A stretch of 49,355 nucleotides of DNA, from assembly GCA_023138875.1 (NCBI GenBank), contig JAGLOO010000045.1, positions 1 through 49,355 of the forward strand, in the 5' to 3' direction. Source of the stretch: Bacteroidales bacterium (GTDB lineage Bacteria > Bacteroidota > Bacteroidia > Bacteroidales > GCA-2748055). This document shows, piece after piece, positions 26,184 through 33,691 of the stretch. A program made the translations under genes and the position numbers. Each line of letters begins with the position of its first letter. Positions within the stretch are counted from its first letter, which is position 1. Below the pieces are notes generated by a model. That model was given only the letters and a program-made list of their open reading frames with translations. It searched no databases and was not told the origin of the DNA.

Positions 26184-26780
26184 ATGAGATATAATGTTCA
26201 ACATCTTCTTATCATCATTCTGTTGTGCGTATTTAACATGCTACATGGACAGAAAACTGCACTTCTGATCATTGACGTCCAGGATTTCTATTTTCCTGGT
26301 GGAAGGCTCCAGCTTGAAAAACCTGAAGAAGCCGGGATGAATGCCGGGCTTCTGCTGGATCATTTCAGGAAAATTGCATTACCGGTGTATCATGTAAGAC
26401 ATAATTTTGAACCGGGTGGGAACATCCATCATTATGTGAAGCCAATCAATGGCGAAAGCGTGATTTCCAAAGACGAGGTCAATGTTTTTCTCAATACAGA
26501 GTTACTTGACATCCTTCAAGGAGATTCAGTTGGGCAACTGGTGATATGCGGGATGCAAACCCACATGTGTGTGGAGGCAGCTGTAAGGGCTGCACATGAT
26601 TTCGGCTTCTCCTGTCTGCTGGTTTCCGATGCCTGTGCAACCCGGGCACTTCAGTACGAAGAACACATTATTCCGGCAAAAAATGTTCATTTCTCAACCA
26701 TCCAAACCCTGAAGGACACCTATGCGAAAGTAATTACCACCGAAGAACTGTTAAGGGAATTCAATCAATTCATCAGGTAA
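26184..26780 (+). CDS. Secreted isochorismatase-family cysteine hydrolase
   Basis: A 198-residue protein from ATG 26184. The first 23 residues (hydrophobic LLIIILLCVFNMLHG) look like a signal peptide, so the enzyme is probably periplasmic. The isochorismatase-like fold follows: TALLIIDVQDFYFPGG with the catalytic Asp, VYHVRHNFEPGG, and VICGMQTHMCVEAAVRAAHDFGF with the catalytic Cys and the preceding cis-peptide region. Known members hydrolyse amides, nicotinamide or isochorismate; the substrate here is not evident. The frame is open further upstream to 26121, but that would bury the signal sequence. A secreted location is unusual for this mostly cytosolic family. Confidence 0.82.
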   Translation: MRYNVQHLLIIILLCVFNMLHGQKTALLIIDVQDFYFPGGRLQLEKPEEAGMNAGLLLDHFRKIALPVYHVRHNFEPGGNIHHYVKPINGESVISKDEVNVFLNTELLDILQGDSVGQLVICGMQTHMCVEAAVRAAHDFGFSCLLVSDACATRALQYEEHIIPAKNVHFSTIQTLKDTYAKVITTEELLREFNQFIR

Positions 26781-26805
26781 GAATATCGGGTATCATCATT
26801 TATAC

Positions 26806-26813
26806 TAACTTTG
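26806..26813 (+). promoter_or_regulatory. Possible -7 box (TAACTTTG) before the SIS-kinase operon
   Basis: TAACTTTG fits TAnnTTTG exactly and lies about 87 bases before the SIS gene at 26900, in a 119-base gap. No TTG is present at the proper -33 distance. Suggestive only. Confidence 0.3.
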
Positions 26814-26899
26814 ATTTCTGATCAAAATGGCGTCTGAAAACCTATTTTTCGGGGCTTGAAAAATTCGTTGAAGAGAGAATGAGATGATTTGAAGCAAAA

Positions 26900-27523
26900 A
26901 TGAATAGGAATCAATTGGAAGAAATTAGAGAGATACTTGAGAGAGAAGCTACAGCCATTTCCTCAATCCCGGTGAATGAGGATTATGGCCGGGTAGTGGA
27001 ATTGATCCATGAGAAGGTGCATGTCCGTGGAGGAAAGATCATTGCCAGTGGCATGGGAAAGGCAGGCCATGTGGCCAATCACATGGCTATGACCTTAAGT
27101 TCAACCGGAACACCGGCCCTTTTTATTCATCCCAGTGAGGCCCAGCATGGCGACCTTGGGGTGATCAGGGAGAACGATGTATTACTGGTGCTTTCAAATT
27201 CCGGAAAAACCAGAGAAATACTTGAGCTTGTGGAGCTCACTCATATCCTTCATCCGGGAATTCCAGTGGTCATTATCACGGGAAATCCTGAAGGACCGCT
27301 GGCCCGTCAATCTCGTCTGGTTCTTTTCACTGGCAATCCCGACGAGGTGTGTCCGCTTGGATTGACTCCCACTACTTCTGCCACCACCATGGCTGTGATC
27401 GGAGATGTGCTTGTGGTATTGCTTATGAAAAAGATCAAGTTTACCGCGGTGGATTATTCCAGGAGACATCATGGGGGGTACCTTGGACAAAAATCAAGGG
27501 AATCGGGTCATGAGAATAAATAG
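26900..27523 (+). CDS. SIS-domain sugar-phosphate isomerase (KpsF/GutQ-like, without CBS domains)
   Basis: A 207-residue protein consisting of one SIS domain. GGKIIASGMGKAGHVANHMAMTLSSTGTPALFIHPSEAQHGDLG (about 38-85) and VLLVLSNSGKTREILELV match arabinose-5-phosphate isomerases of the KdsD/KpsF/GutQ type, including the His after EAQ and the SNSGKT phosphate loop. LGLTPTTSATTMAVIGDVLVVLLM is also typical. Those enzymes usually carry two C-terminal CBS domains (about 320 residues), which are absent here. It may interconvert a ketose and an aldose phosphate for the PfkB kinase downstream, an inference from the operon. The next gene overlaps its 3' end by 14 bases. Confidence 0.85.
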   Translation: MNRNQLEEIREILEREATAISSIPVNEDYGRVVELIHEKVHVRGGKIIASGMGKAGHVANHMAMTLSSTGTPALFIHPSEAQHGDLGVIRENDVLLVLSNSGKTREILELVELTHILHPGIPVVIITGNPEGPLARQSRLVLFTGNPDEVCPLGLTPTTSATTMAVIGDVLVVLLMKKIKFTAVDYSRRHHGGYLGQKSRESGHENK

Positions 27524-27836
27524 AGACGACTGTACAGGATTGGTCATTGACATTCAGGAGAAGCTCTTTCCCCATATGGATCAAAAGGAAGCACTTCTGA
27601 AGAAAAATCTTATTCTGCTGGAGGGATTACAGGTCATGGAGGTGCCGGTCTTGTTAACCGAGCAGTATCCCAAAGGTCTGGGTCAAACCCTTGAGCAGGT
27701 TAGGTTGGTCCTTGAAAATTTCAATCCGGTCGAGAAAATTGCCTTTTCATGTTGCGATGAATCAGCATTCCGGGTGGAGCTCAGTCGGGCGGCAGGGACA
27801 GATGAATTTAAAGCCATTTCCCACCTGGTTAAATAA
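27510..27836 (+). pseudogene. Isochorismatase-family gene with in-frame internal deletion (catalytic Cys lost)
   Basis: The 108-residue product begins MRINRDDCTGLVIDIQEKL (catalytic Asp14) and continues through VLLTEQYPKGLGQTLEQV and EKIAFSCCDESAFRVEL, as in full-length YcaC-like isochorismatases of about 180 residues. It then jumps to SRAAGTDEFKAISHLVK, which resembles the extreme C-terminus of the same family. The roughly 70 residues between, with the GxxxHxCV segment and nucleophilic Cys, are missing while the frame is kept. It overlaps the SIS gene by 14 bases and ends 10 bases before the kinase, so it sits inside a working operon. Likely inactive as a hydrolase. An assembly collapse is also possible. 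Confidence 0.65.
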
Positions 27837-27846
27837 CTATTGAAAT

Positions 27847-28794
27847 ATGCAACATATATATGCAGTAGGAGAAACCATCCTGGATATTATATTCAGGGAG
27901 AACCAGCCAAAGGCTGCAAAGCCCGGAGGATCCTCATTTAATGCTTCCATAACCCTGGGTCGCCTGGGTGCTCCCATAACCTTTATCAGTGAGATGGGCA
28001 ACGACCGGGTAGGGGATCTGATCCAGGATTTTCTTGAAGAGAACGGGGTCGACTCGAATTACATGTCCAGGTATGAGAATGGTCAGTCGGCCATTGCCCT
28101 TGCTTTTCTCAATGATAAAAGTGATGCCGAATATCAGTTTTACAAGGATTATCCGCATCAGCGACTAAACGTGGAATTTCCGGAACTTCAAAAAGACGAC
28201 CTGCTCATGTTCGGATCATTCTATGCCCTGAATCCGGGTATACGTCCAAGGGTAAAGGAGTTGCTCGATAAGGCCCGAAGGGCGGGTACCATGGTAATCT
28301 ATGATCCCAACTTCAGGAGCACCCATGCTCCGAATCGCGATGACCTGTTATCAGTCATCAAAGAGAATATGGATTATGCAACCATTGTAAGGGCATCCGA
28401 CGAAGACCTGGTCAACATTTTCAATGTGAATAATCCGGATGATGCCTGGAAACAGATCAGACCCCACTGTTCCATATTAATCTACACAGCCAATGTACAC
28501 GGTGTTCATCTCAGGACAGAGGGACTAGAGGTTCATATGGATGTGGAAAGGATTGAACCGGTAAGTACCATTGGTGCCGGGGATACATTTAATGCCGGTC
28601 TGTTATACGGAATATACCGGAATGGATACAAGATGGAACAGATCAGTAGCCTCGGTAGTAAGGAGTGGGAGCAACTCCTAAAAGGTGCCATTGATTTCTC
28701 CAGGGAAGTATGCCTGAGCTATGATAATTATCTACCCACCATTTATGCCGACAAAGTGAAACAGAATCATTTGATGTGGAAAAAAGAAGACTAG
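27847..28794 (+). CDS. PfkB-family carbohydrate kinase (fructokinase-like)
   Basis: A 315-residue sugar kinase. The N-terminal YAVGETILDIIF and PGGSSFNASITLGRLGAP (substrate-binding GG motif near residue 28) and the C-terminal STIGAGDTFNAGLLYG near 240, with the GAGD anion hole and catalytic Asp, are PfkB signatures. VIYDPNFRSTHAP near 153 fits fructokinase-like members. It probably phosphorylates fructose or a related sugar with ATP. It is preceded by the SIS gene and the deleted isochorismatase, and its last 19 bases overlap the aldo/keto reductase. This suggests a small sugar-interconversion operon. Confidence 0.9.
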   Translation: MQHIYAVGETILDIIFRENQPKAAKPGGSSFNASITLGRLGAPITFISEMGNDRVGDLIQDFLEENGVDSNYMSRYENGQSAIALAFLNDKSDAEYQFYKDYPHQRLNVEFPELQKDDLLMFGSFYALNPGIRPRVKELLDKARRAGTMVIYDPNFRSTHAPNRDDLLSVIKENMDYATIVRASDEDLVNIFNVNNPDDAWKQIRPHCSILIYTANVHGVHLRTEGLEVHMDVERIEPVSTIGAGDTFNAGLLYGIYRNGYKMEQISSLGSKEWEQLLKGAIDFSREVCLSYDNYLPTIYADKVKQNHLMWKKED

Positions 28795-29771
28795 GAAAAT
28801 CAGATTTACTAGTTTCACCTATTGCCCTGGGTGCATGGGCCATAGGAGGATGGATGTGGGGTGGATCCGACCGGAAAGAATCCATCAGGGCCATCCATGC
28901 CTGTCTTGACCATGGCATATCGTCCATCGATACGGCACCCATCTATGGTTTTGGACACTCGGAAAAGATCCTGGGTGAAGCCATCAAAGGTAAAAGGGAA
29001 AAATTTGAGATCCTGACTAAGGCGGGAATGCGTTGGGAGGACACAAAAGGGGAGTATTACTTCACAACGAATGACAACTATGGCCATAGCAGGGATGTAT
29101 ACAAGTATTCGGATCGGGAAAGTATTATCCGGGAATGTGAAGAGAGCCTGCAGAGATTGGGGACTGATTATATTGACCTATACCAGATACACTGGCCGGA
29201 TCCAACCACTCCCATTGAAGAGACAATGGAAGCCCTTCAACTGCTGCTCCACCAGGGAAAGATAAGGGCTATTGGAGTCAGTAATTATTCTGTGGATCAG
29301 ATGCAAAAGGCAAACACTGTGGTGGAACTCAGTTCCAATCAGTTACCATACAGCATGGTTCGAAAGGGGATTGAAGAGGAAATTGTTCCCTGGTGCGTGA
29401 AGAATGATTGCGGAATCCTGGCCTACAGTCCCCTGCAGCGGGGATTGCTTACCGGCAAGATCACCCCGGATTACCCATTTCCTCCCGGTGATTCCCGGCC
29501 TGAGATGCCCCATTTTAAGATCAATAACCTGATCATAACAAACCAGTTCCTCGAAAAGATCAAACCAATAGCGGAGAAGAAAGGGGCCACATTGTCCCAG
29601 CTGGTTATTCAGTGGACCCTTAAGCAACCAGGGATAACAGTTGCACTGGTGGGGGCCAGGAATGAAAAGCAGGTGGAGCAAAATGCCGGATCAATGCTGG
29701 TCAGCTTATCTGAAGAGGAGGTAAACCTGATAAACGCTGAACTTGAGAATCTTGACCTCGATCTGGAGTAA
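28776..29771 (+). CDS. Aldo/keto reductase
   Basis: A 331-residue TIM-barrel oxidoreductase. The tetrad appears in order: DTAPIYGFGHSEKILGEAI (Asp and Tyr), EILTKAG (Lys) and LYQIHWPDP (His). The NADPH-binding segment is near the C-terminus, with VALVGARNEKQVEQN. It starts RRLGKSDLLVSPIALGAWAIGGWMWGG, like the YajO/general stress protein 69 group. It should reduce an aldehyde or ketose with NADPH. ATG 28776 overlaps the kinase gene by 19 bases, so the two are co-translated. The physiological substrate is not evident. Confidence 0.92.
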   Translation: MEKRRLGKSDLLVSPIALGAWAIGGWMWGGSDRKESIRAIHACLDHGISSIDTAPIYGFGHSEKILGEAIKGKREKFEILTKAGMRWEDTKGEYYFTTNDNYGHSRDVYKYSDRESIIRECEESLQRLGTDYIDLYQIHWPDPTTPIEETMEALQLLLHQGKIRAIGVSNYSVDQMQKANTVVELSSNQLPYSMVRKGIEEEIVPWCVKNDCGILAYSPLQRGLLTGKITPDYPFPPGDSRPEMPHFKINNLIITNQFLEKIKPIAEKKGATLSQLVIQWTLKQPGITVALVGARNEKQVEQNAGSMLVSLSEEEVNLINAELENLDLDLE

Positions 29772-29799
29772 TTATTCTCCCATGCAGCAAGAATAATTA
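29769..29799. terminator. AT-rich inverted repeat between convergent aldo/keto reductase genes
   Basis: TAATTATTCT (29769-29778) and AGAATAATTA (29790-29799) form a perfect ten-base-pair stem with an 11-base loop, exactly in the 29-base gap between two convergent genes. It could act as a bidirectional terminator or RNA 3'-end stabiliser, but the stem has only two G-C pairs and lacks a clear U-tract. Confidence 0.35.
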
Positions 29800-29800
29800 A

Positions 29801-30790
29801 TCAGATCAGGATGTTATCGATGTAGGCCAGTTCATCCCTCGTAAACTGGAGGTTATGCATGGTGCCTGCATTGCTGTTCAATTGTGAAACTGAGCTGGCA
29901 CCGATGAGCACCGAGGTTACCTGTTTTCGGTTCAGGATCCATGCCAGGGCCATCTGGGCGAGTATTTGCCCCCTCTGTTCAGCATGCTGGTTCAGGGCCT
30001 TCACTTTAAACATGAGTTCAGGATCAAGATGATCCTTTTTCAGGAAGATACTGTCACCGGCAATTCTGGAGTCTTCGGGGATTCCATGCAGGTACCTGTC
30101 GGTCAGCAAACCCTGGGCGAGGGGACTGAAAGAAATGCACCCAACACCTTTTTTGTCCAGTACATCCAACAGCTCCTCTTCCACCCACCGGTCAAACATG
30201 TTGTACCTGGACTGGTGGATTAAACAGGGCGTACCCAGGTCCTGAAGAATACTCACGGCTTTCATTGTTTGCTCAGCATCATAATTTGAAATTCCGGCAT
30301 AGAGTGCCTTCCCATGCTGAACAGCATCGTGCAAAGCCATCATGGTTTCTTCCATCGGTGTATCAGGATCGGGCCTGTGTGAATAGAAAATATCCACGTA
30401 ATCAAGCCCCATTCTCTTCAGGCTCTGGTCCAGGCTTGCCATTAAGTATTTCCTGCTTCCCCATTCCCCATAGGGTCCGTCCCACATCAGATAACCGGCC
30501 TTGGTGGAAATAATCAGTTCATCCCTGTGAGCACCCAGCTCAGATTGCATGATATTCTTGAAATTTGATTCTGCACTTCCTGGAGGTGGGCCATAATTGT
30601 TGGCGAGATCAAAATGAGTGATCCCCATGTCAAAAGCACCGAGGATGATCTCTTTCATCGTCTGGAAATCTTCCAGACCTCCGAAATTGTGCCAGAGACC
30701 CAGTGAAATAGCTGGTAACAGCAGGCCACTGTTACCACACCTGTTATACTTCATGTTGAGATAACGGTCTTTTGATGCAAAGTATGCCAT
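29801..30790 (-). CDS. Aldo/keto reductase, YghZ/Kv-beta-like
   Basis: A 329-residue aldo/keto reductase beginning AYFASKDRYLNMKYNRCG then NSGLLLPAISLGLWHNFGG. This resembles YghZ (L-glyceraldehyde-3-phosphate reductase, AKR14), which begins with a similar run ending in GLWHNFG. Catalytic residues are visible in HFDLANNYGPPPGSAE, STKAGYLMWDGPYGEWGSRK and VDIFYSHRPDPDTPMEET. YghZ-type enzymes detoxify methylglyoxal and L-glyceraldehyde 3-phosphate. The gene is convergent with the other aldo/keto reductase, from which it differs clearly in sequence, so this is not a recent tandem duplication. Confidence 0.92.
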   Translation of the reverse strand: MAYFASKDRYLNMKYNRCGNSGLLLPAISLGLWHNFGGLEDFQTMKEIILGAFDMGITHFDLANNYGPPPGSAESNFKNIMQSELGAHRDELIISTKAGYLMWDGPYGEWGSRKYLMASLDQSLKRMGLDYVDIFYSHRPDPDTPMEETMMALHDAVQHGKALYAGISNYDAEQTMKAVSILQDLGTPCLIHQSRYNMFDRWVEEELLDVLDKKGVGCISFSPLAQGLLTDRYLHGIPEDSRIAGDSIFLKKDHLDPELMFKVKALNQHAEQRGQILAQMALAWILNRKQVTSVLIGASSVSQLNSNAGTMHNLQFTRDELAYIDNILI

Positions 30791-30810
30791 GTCGAATGAG
30801 TTTGGATTTT

Positions 30811-31473
30811 CTATCGCTTGAAAAGGGGGATTTTATAAAAGATGGAGTATGTGAATCCGAATCCCCGGTCAGCGGTGCCTCGCCCATAGCCTGGAACAAG
30901 CAGGGGAGTCACAAATGGATCCATTTCAGGATTAAGGAGGACCTTGTAGCGCAACGACCATCCAAGAAAGAGGTTGGGTGTAACTTCTGTCATCAAACCT
31001 CCTACCAGTTCAAACCAATTGCCTGTCAGGTTATTCTCATAGGTATCCACAATAACATCGCCCCAGTAAGCACTTGGTACGAATGCATCTTCAACCCTGT
31101 GCGAGAATAATGAAACTCCGTAACGGAATCCCACGGTAATACTATGGTGCACGGAACGGTCTGTCACCGATAATAGATTATAGTCGACACCTGCCCTGGC
31201 ATACGACCCTCCTGCGGAATAATCAAACAGATCCCCGGTTTCGGAGATATAGCAATAACCGATCTCGAAAACAGGAAATATATTTTTATACACTTCAGCA
31301 TCCACGGACAACTCGGCCCCAATTTCTGATGGATCGGCAAATATATAAGCAAACCTGGCCAGGTCAATACCGATCCTTGGTCCGTATGTACGCAGTGTAT
31401 CCTGTCCGGCCAGAGGCTGGGTCAGAACCAGGAGCAGCAAAGAACTAATAATAGATCCAGATATGTTCTTCAT
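30811..31473 (-). CDS. DUF6048-family predicted outer-membrane protein
   Basis: A 220-residue protein with signal peptide (SIISSLLLLVLTQPLAGQ). The mature start DTLRTYGPRIGIDLARFAYIFADP and the closing YGRGTADRGFGFTYSIFYKIPLFKR fit the DUF6048 family I know from Bacteroidota, usually next to a DUF6452 lipoprotein as here. The pattern of alternating hydrophobic residues and the aromatic C-terminus suggest an outer-membrane barrel. It overlaps the end of the upstream DUF6452 gene by 29 bases, so the two are co-expressed. Function unknown. It ends 20 bases before the aldo/keto reductase start on the same strand. Confidence 0.72.
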   Translation of the reverse strand: MKNISGSIISSLLLLVLTQPLAGQDTLRTYGPRIGIDLARFAYIFADPSEIGAELSVDAEVYKNIFPVFEIGYCYISETGDLFDYSAGGSYARAGVDYNLLSVTDRSVHHSITVGFRYGVSLFSHRVEDAFVPSAYWGDVIVDTYENNLTGNWFELVGGLMTEVTPNLFLGWSLRYKVLLNPEMDPFVTPLLVPGYGRGTADRGFGFTYSIFYKIPLFKR

Positions 31474-31915
31474 CTTGTAAAAGCTCGGTGTCGACTATGG
31501 AGTCTTTTATCTCTATATCCTTGATCATCAAACTGGTGTATCCGATGTTTTCAAGGTTAAACAGGGTAGCAAATCCGCAGGTATATGATATCAAATACAC
31601 TTCATTCCTGTGTGTTACCACGAGGGTATCATTTTGCTTATTCATGTTCAGTACAAACCGGGATTGTTCTAGGTTGGGATCAAGGGGCAGCAGGATTATC
31701 GATGTAGAAACTGAATCGTATAACAGGCTGTCGGATTGTCCTTCCCTGATCCCGTGAATGGATACGTCTGACATTATTGTATCGGAAGTGATTGTGGATT
31801 CTATTGTTTTAAACCGGGCAACCAGCTCGGATTGACTGTCATCATCGCAAATTTCCTGGGTGATACATGAGACCTGTAAAACAAGTAAAAGAAATGGTAA
31901 TAAACCGATTTTCAT
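31445..31915 (-). CDS. DUF6452-family lipoprotein
   Basis: A 156-residue lipoprotein from ATG 31915: MKIGLLPFLLLVLQVSC gives the lipobox, and CITQEICDDDSQSELVARF follows, typical of DUF6452 proteins. Seven extra upstream residues (ATG 31936) are possible but would weaken the signal sequence. The body is predicted beta-rich, with SILLPLDPNLEQSRFVL and TCGFATLFNLENI. A conserved neighbour pair with DUF6048 is seen in many Bacteroidota; this pair overlaps by 29 bases. A joint envelope role is likely, but nothing more specific can be said. Confidence 0.72.
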   Translation of the reverse strand: MKIGLLPFLLLVLQVSCITQEICDDDSQSELVARFKTIESTITSDTIMSDVSIHGIREGQSDSLLYDSVSTSIILLPLDPNLEQSRFVLNMNKQNDTLVVTHRNEVYLISYTCGFATLFNLENIGYTSLMIKDIEIKDSIVDTELLQDEEHIWIYY

Positions 31916-32026
31916 TGACAGGAGAAATATGAACAAAGATGATAAAAGCGATGGCAGGAAACAAGAAAATTAGTTTCCGTATCCTTCCTGAGAATTTCTT
32001 AGTTGAATGGATGAAAGGTAAATATT

Positions 32027-32980
32027 ATGACTATTTCTTATATTGTCTTTCCATTGACCATTTTAAGATCGTTGGAAATTTTTCATATCAATACAAAGCT
32101 CACCCTTGAGGAGAGCCTGAAAGGAGTTATCATTCGGCAGATTTCCTTTATGGAGGATCAGATAAGGAATCAGGCGGATGTGCATAAAGCCATCCATGAA
32201 TCGCGTAAATCTATCAAACGGATCAGGGCTGTCCTGCAGTTGATCAGGGATGAGATTGGTTACAGCCATTATTACAGGGAGAACAGGTTTTATCGTGATT
32301 TGTCCAGGCGTATGACACATGTAAGGGATAGTTATGTTCTTTTTGAGACTGTAGGGTTGATTGAGCACAATCATCCGGAATTGTTACCAGCAGATGACTT
32401 TTTATACCTGAAAGACCGTTTGACGCTGCGAATTGAAGAGGATCTTTCCAGGTTTATTCATTCTTCGGGTGGATTCGAAGAAATTCTTGGGGATATTAAC
32501 CTGGCAAGGGAGCGGATTGACCATTTCTGTCAGCTCCGAAATGGAACTATTTCCATCCGAAAAGGGATCAGGAGGATTTACCGGAGGGGGCGCAGGTACC
32601 TTTCCAGTGTGCAGAAACAATTCAACATGGATGAATTTCATGAGTATCGGAAAAATACGAAGTACCTGTTGTATCATATGGAACTTTTCCAGCCCATATT
32701 CCCTAAGCTGATTAAAGCATATGCAAATACCATTGACAGGCATGCTGAGATATTGGGTATTATCCGCGATTACGACAGGTTGGAGTTATATCTTCAGGAT
32801 GCAACGCGAGAGGAGATCTCTCCAACCACAAGGAAGAAGCTGTTAGAAAAGATCAGGGACCACAGGCAGGAATTAATGGGTAAAATCTTTTTAAAGTCCG
32901 ATCTGATCTACGCGGAAAAACCAAAGGAATTTGTCAAACGGATCAATACTTACTGGAATCATCATTATAACTTAACCTAA
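32027..32980 (+). CDS. CHAD domain protein
   Basis: A 317-residue helical protein. VHKAIHESRKSIKRIRAVLQLIRDEIG (about 52-78) is the hallmark of CHAD (conserved histidine alpha-helical domain): a His pair followed by Arg/Lys-rich helices. A second similar unit, DEFHEYRKNTKYLLYHMELFQPIFPKLI, is near 203-230. CHAD domains bind polyphosphate through a basic channel and often locate to polyphosphate granules; some are fused or linked to CYTH triphosphatases, which are absent here. The first 20 residues from ATG 32027 are hydrophobic and may not belong to the real protein; the domain starts near KLTLEESL. The next gene begins 11 bases after the stop. Confidence 0.85.
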   Translation: MTISYIVFPLTILRSLEIFHINTKLTLEESLKGVIIRQISFMEDQIRNQADVHKAIHESRKSIKRIRAVLQLIRDEIGYSHYYRENRFYRDLSRRMTHVRDSYVLFETVGLIEHNHPELLPADDFLYLKDRLTLRIEEDLSRFIHSSGGFEEILGDINLARERIDHFCQLRNGTISIRKGIRRIYRRGRRYLSSVQKQFNMDEFHEYRKNTKYLLYHMELFQPIFPKLIKAYANTIDRHAEILGIIRDYDRLELYLQDATREEISPTTRKKLLEKIRDHRQELMGKIFLKSDLIYAEKPKEFVKRINTYWNHHYNLT

Positions 32981-32991
32981 TAAAGCCCGTC

Positions 32992-33681
32992 ATGACTGAA
33001 AAGCAACAAAATCAGCTAGCTGTTCAAAAAGCTGTTATGGATGTAATGGAAAAGAACATCACAAAATGGCAGTCCATCGCAGAGCTAAAAAGCAAGTATG
33101 ATCTGTTTGTATGGAACATTAAGAAGATTGATGGCTACAAGGTCATACTTCAAACTGACCTGGCTTCCCTGAAGGAGAAGAAGACGAACACCCGAAAGGA
33201 GCTAACTGAGCAGGCATTTCCTGTAACCAGTGTTTTGGGTGTATTTATGTATGATATGGGAGACAAAAAGCTGGGAAAATTTATCAACATGAAATACAGT
33301 GAGCTTGAAAAGATGAATCCTGATGTATTGGAGAGGTATTGTATCAAAGTCTTAAAGATTTCCAGGGCGCTGATGGATCAAAATGTGGAGGCAGAAAAAA
33401 AGGCGCCGAAACATGTGATCGGAGACTATGGATTGACAGCCAAACACCTGGACACCCTGCAAATTGCCCTGGATCAGTATATCAGGGAGGAAGCAGTTTT
33501 TAGTGAGACCAGGTTGAGTAAGAAGAAAAGCAAGAGTAAACTTAACCGGCGCATCCGGGAGAACAACGTATTGCTGAAGAAGAAGATTGACAGGATGATG
33601 CATCTGTTCCGAGACAGCCAGAAAACCTTCTATAAGGCTTATATAAAATCGAGGATACCTGCTGAATCGGAACCAGCTTAA
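32992..33681 (+). CDS. Uncharacterised basic helical protein paired with the CHAD gene
   Basis: A 229-residue protein I do not recognise. It has no signal peptide or membrane segment. Almost all of it is predicted helical and highly charged: EKNITKWQSIAELKSKYDLFVWNIKKIDG near residue 20, TSVLGVFMYDMGDKKLGKF near 79 (the only Gly-rich stretch), and a basic C-terminal region SKKKSKSKLNRRIRENNVLLKKKIDRMMHLF near 176-206. It lies 11 bases after the CHAD gene on the same strand, so the two are surely co-expressed. A cytoplasmic polyanion-binding or granule-associated helical bundle would fit both neighbours, but that is only a guess. Confidence 0.7.
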   Translation: MTEKQQNQLAVQKAVMDVMEKNITKWQSIAELKSKYDLFVWNIKKIDGYKVILQTDLASLKEKKTNTRKELTEQAFPVTSVLGVFMYDMGDKKLGKFINMKYSELEKMNPDVLERYCIKVLKISRALMDQNVEAEKKAPKHVIGDYGLTAKHLDTLQIALDQYIREEAVFSETRLSKKKSKSKLNRRIRENNVLLKKKIDRMMHLFRDSQKTFYKAYIKSRIPAESEPA

Positions 33682-33691
33682 GGGTAATTGT

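Noticed and set aside
28776-30790. The two adjacent aldo/keto reductases as a recent duplication or inverted repeat
   Set aside because: Their protein sequences differ clearly in N-terminal and catalytic-loop regions (YajO-like versus YghZ-like), and the DNA shows no long inverted repeat apart from the short hairpin between them.
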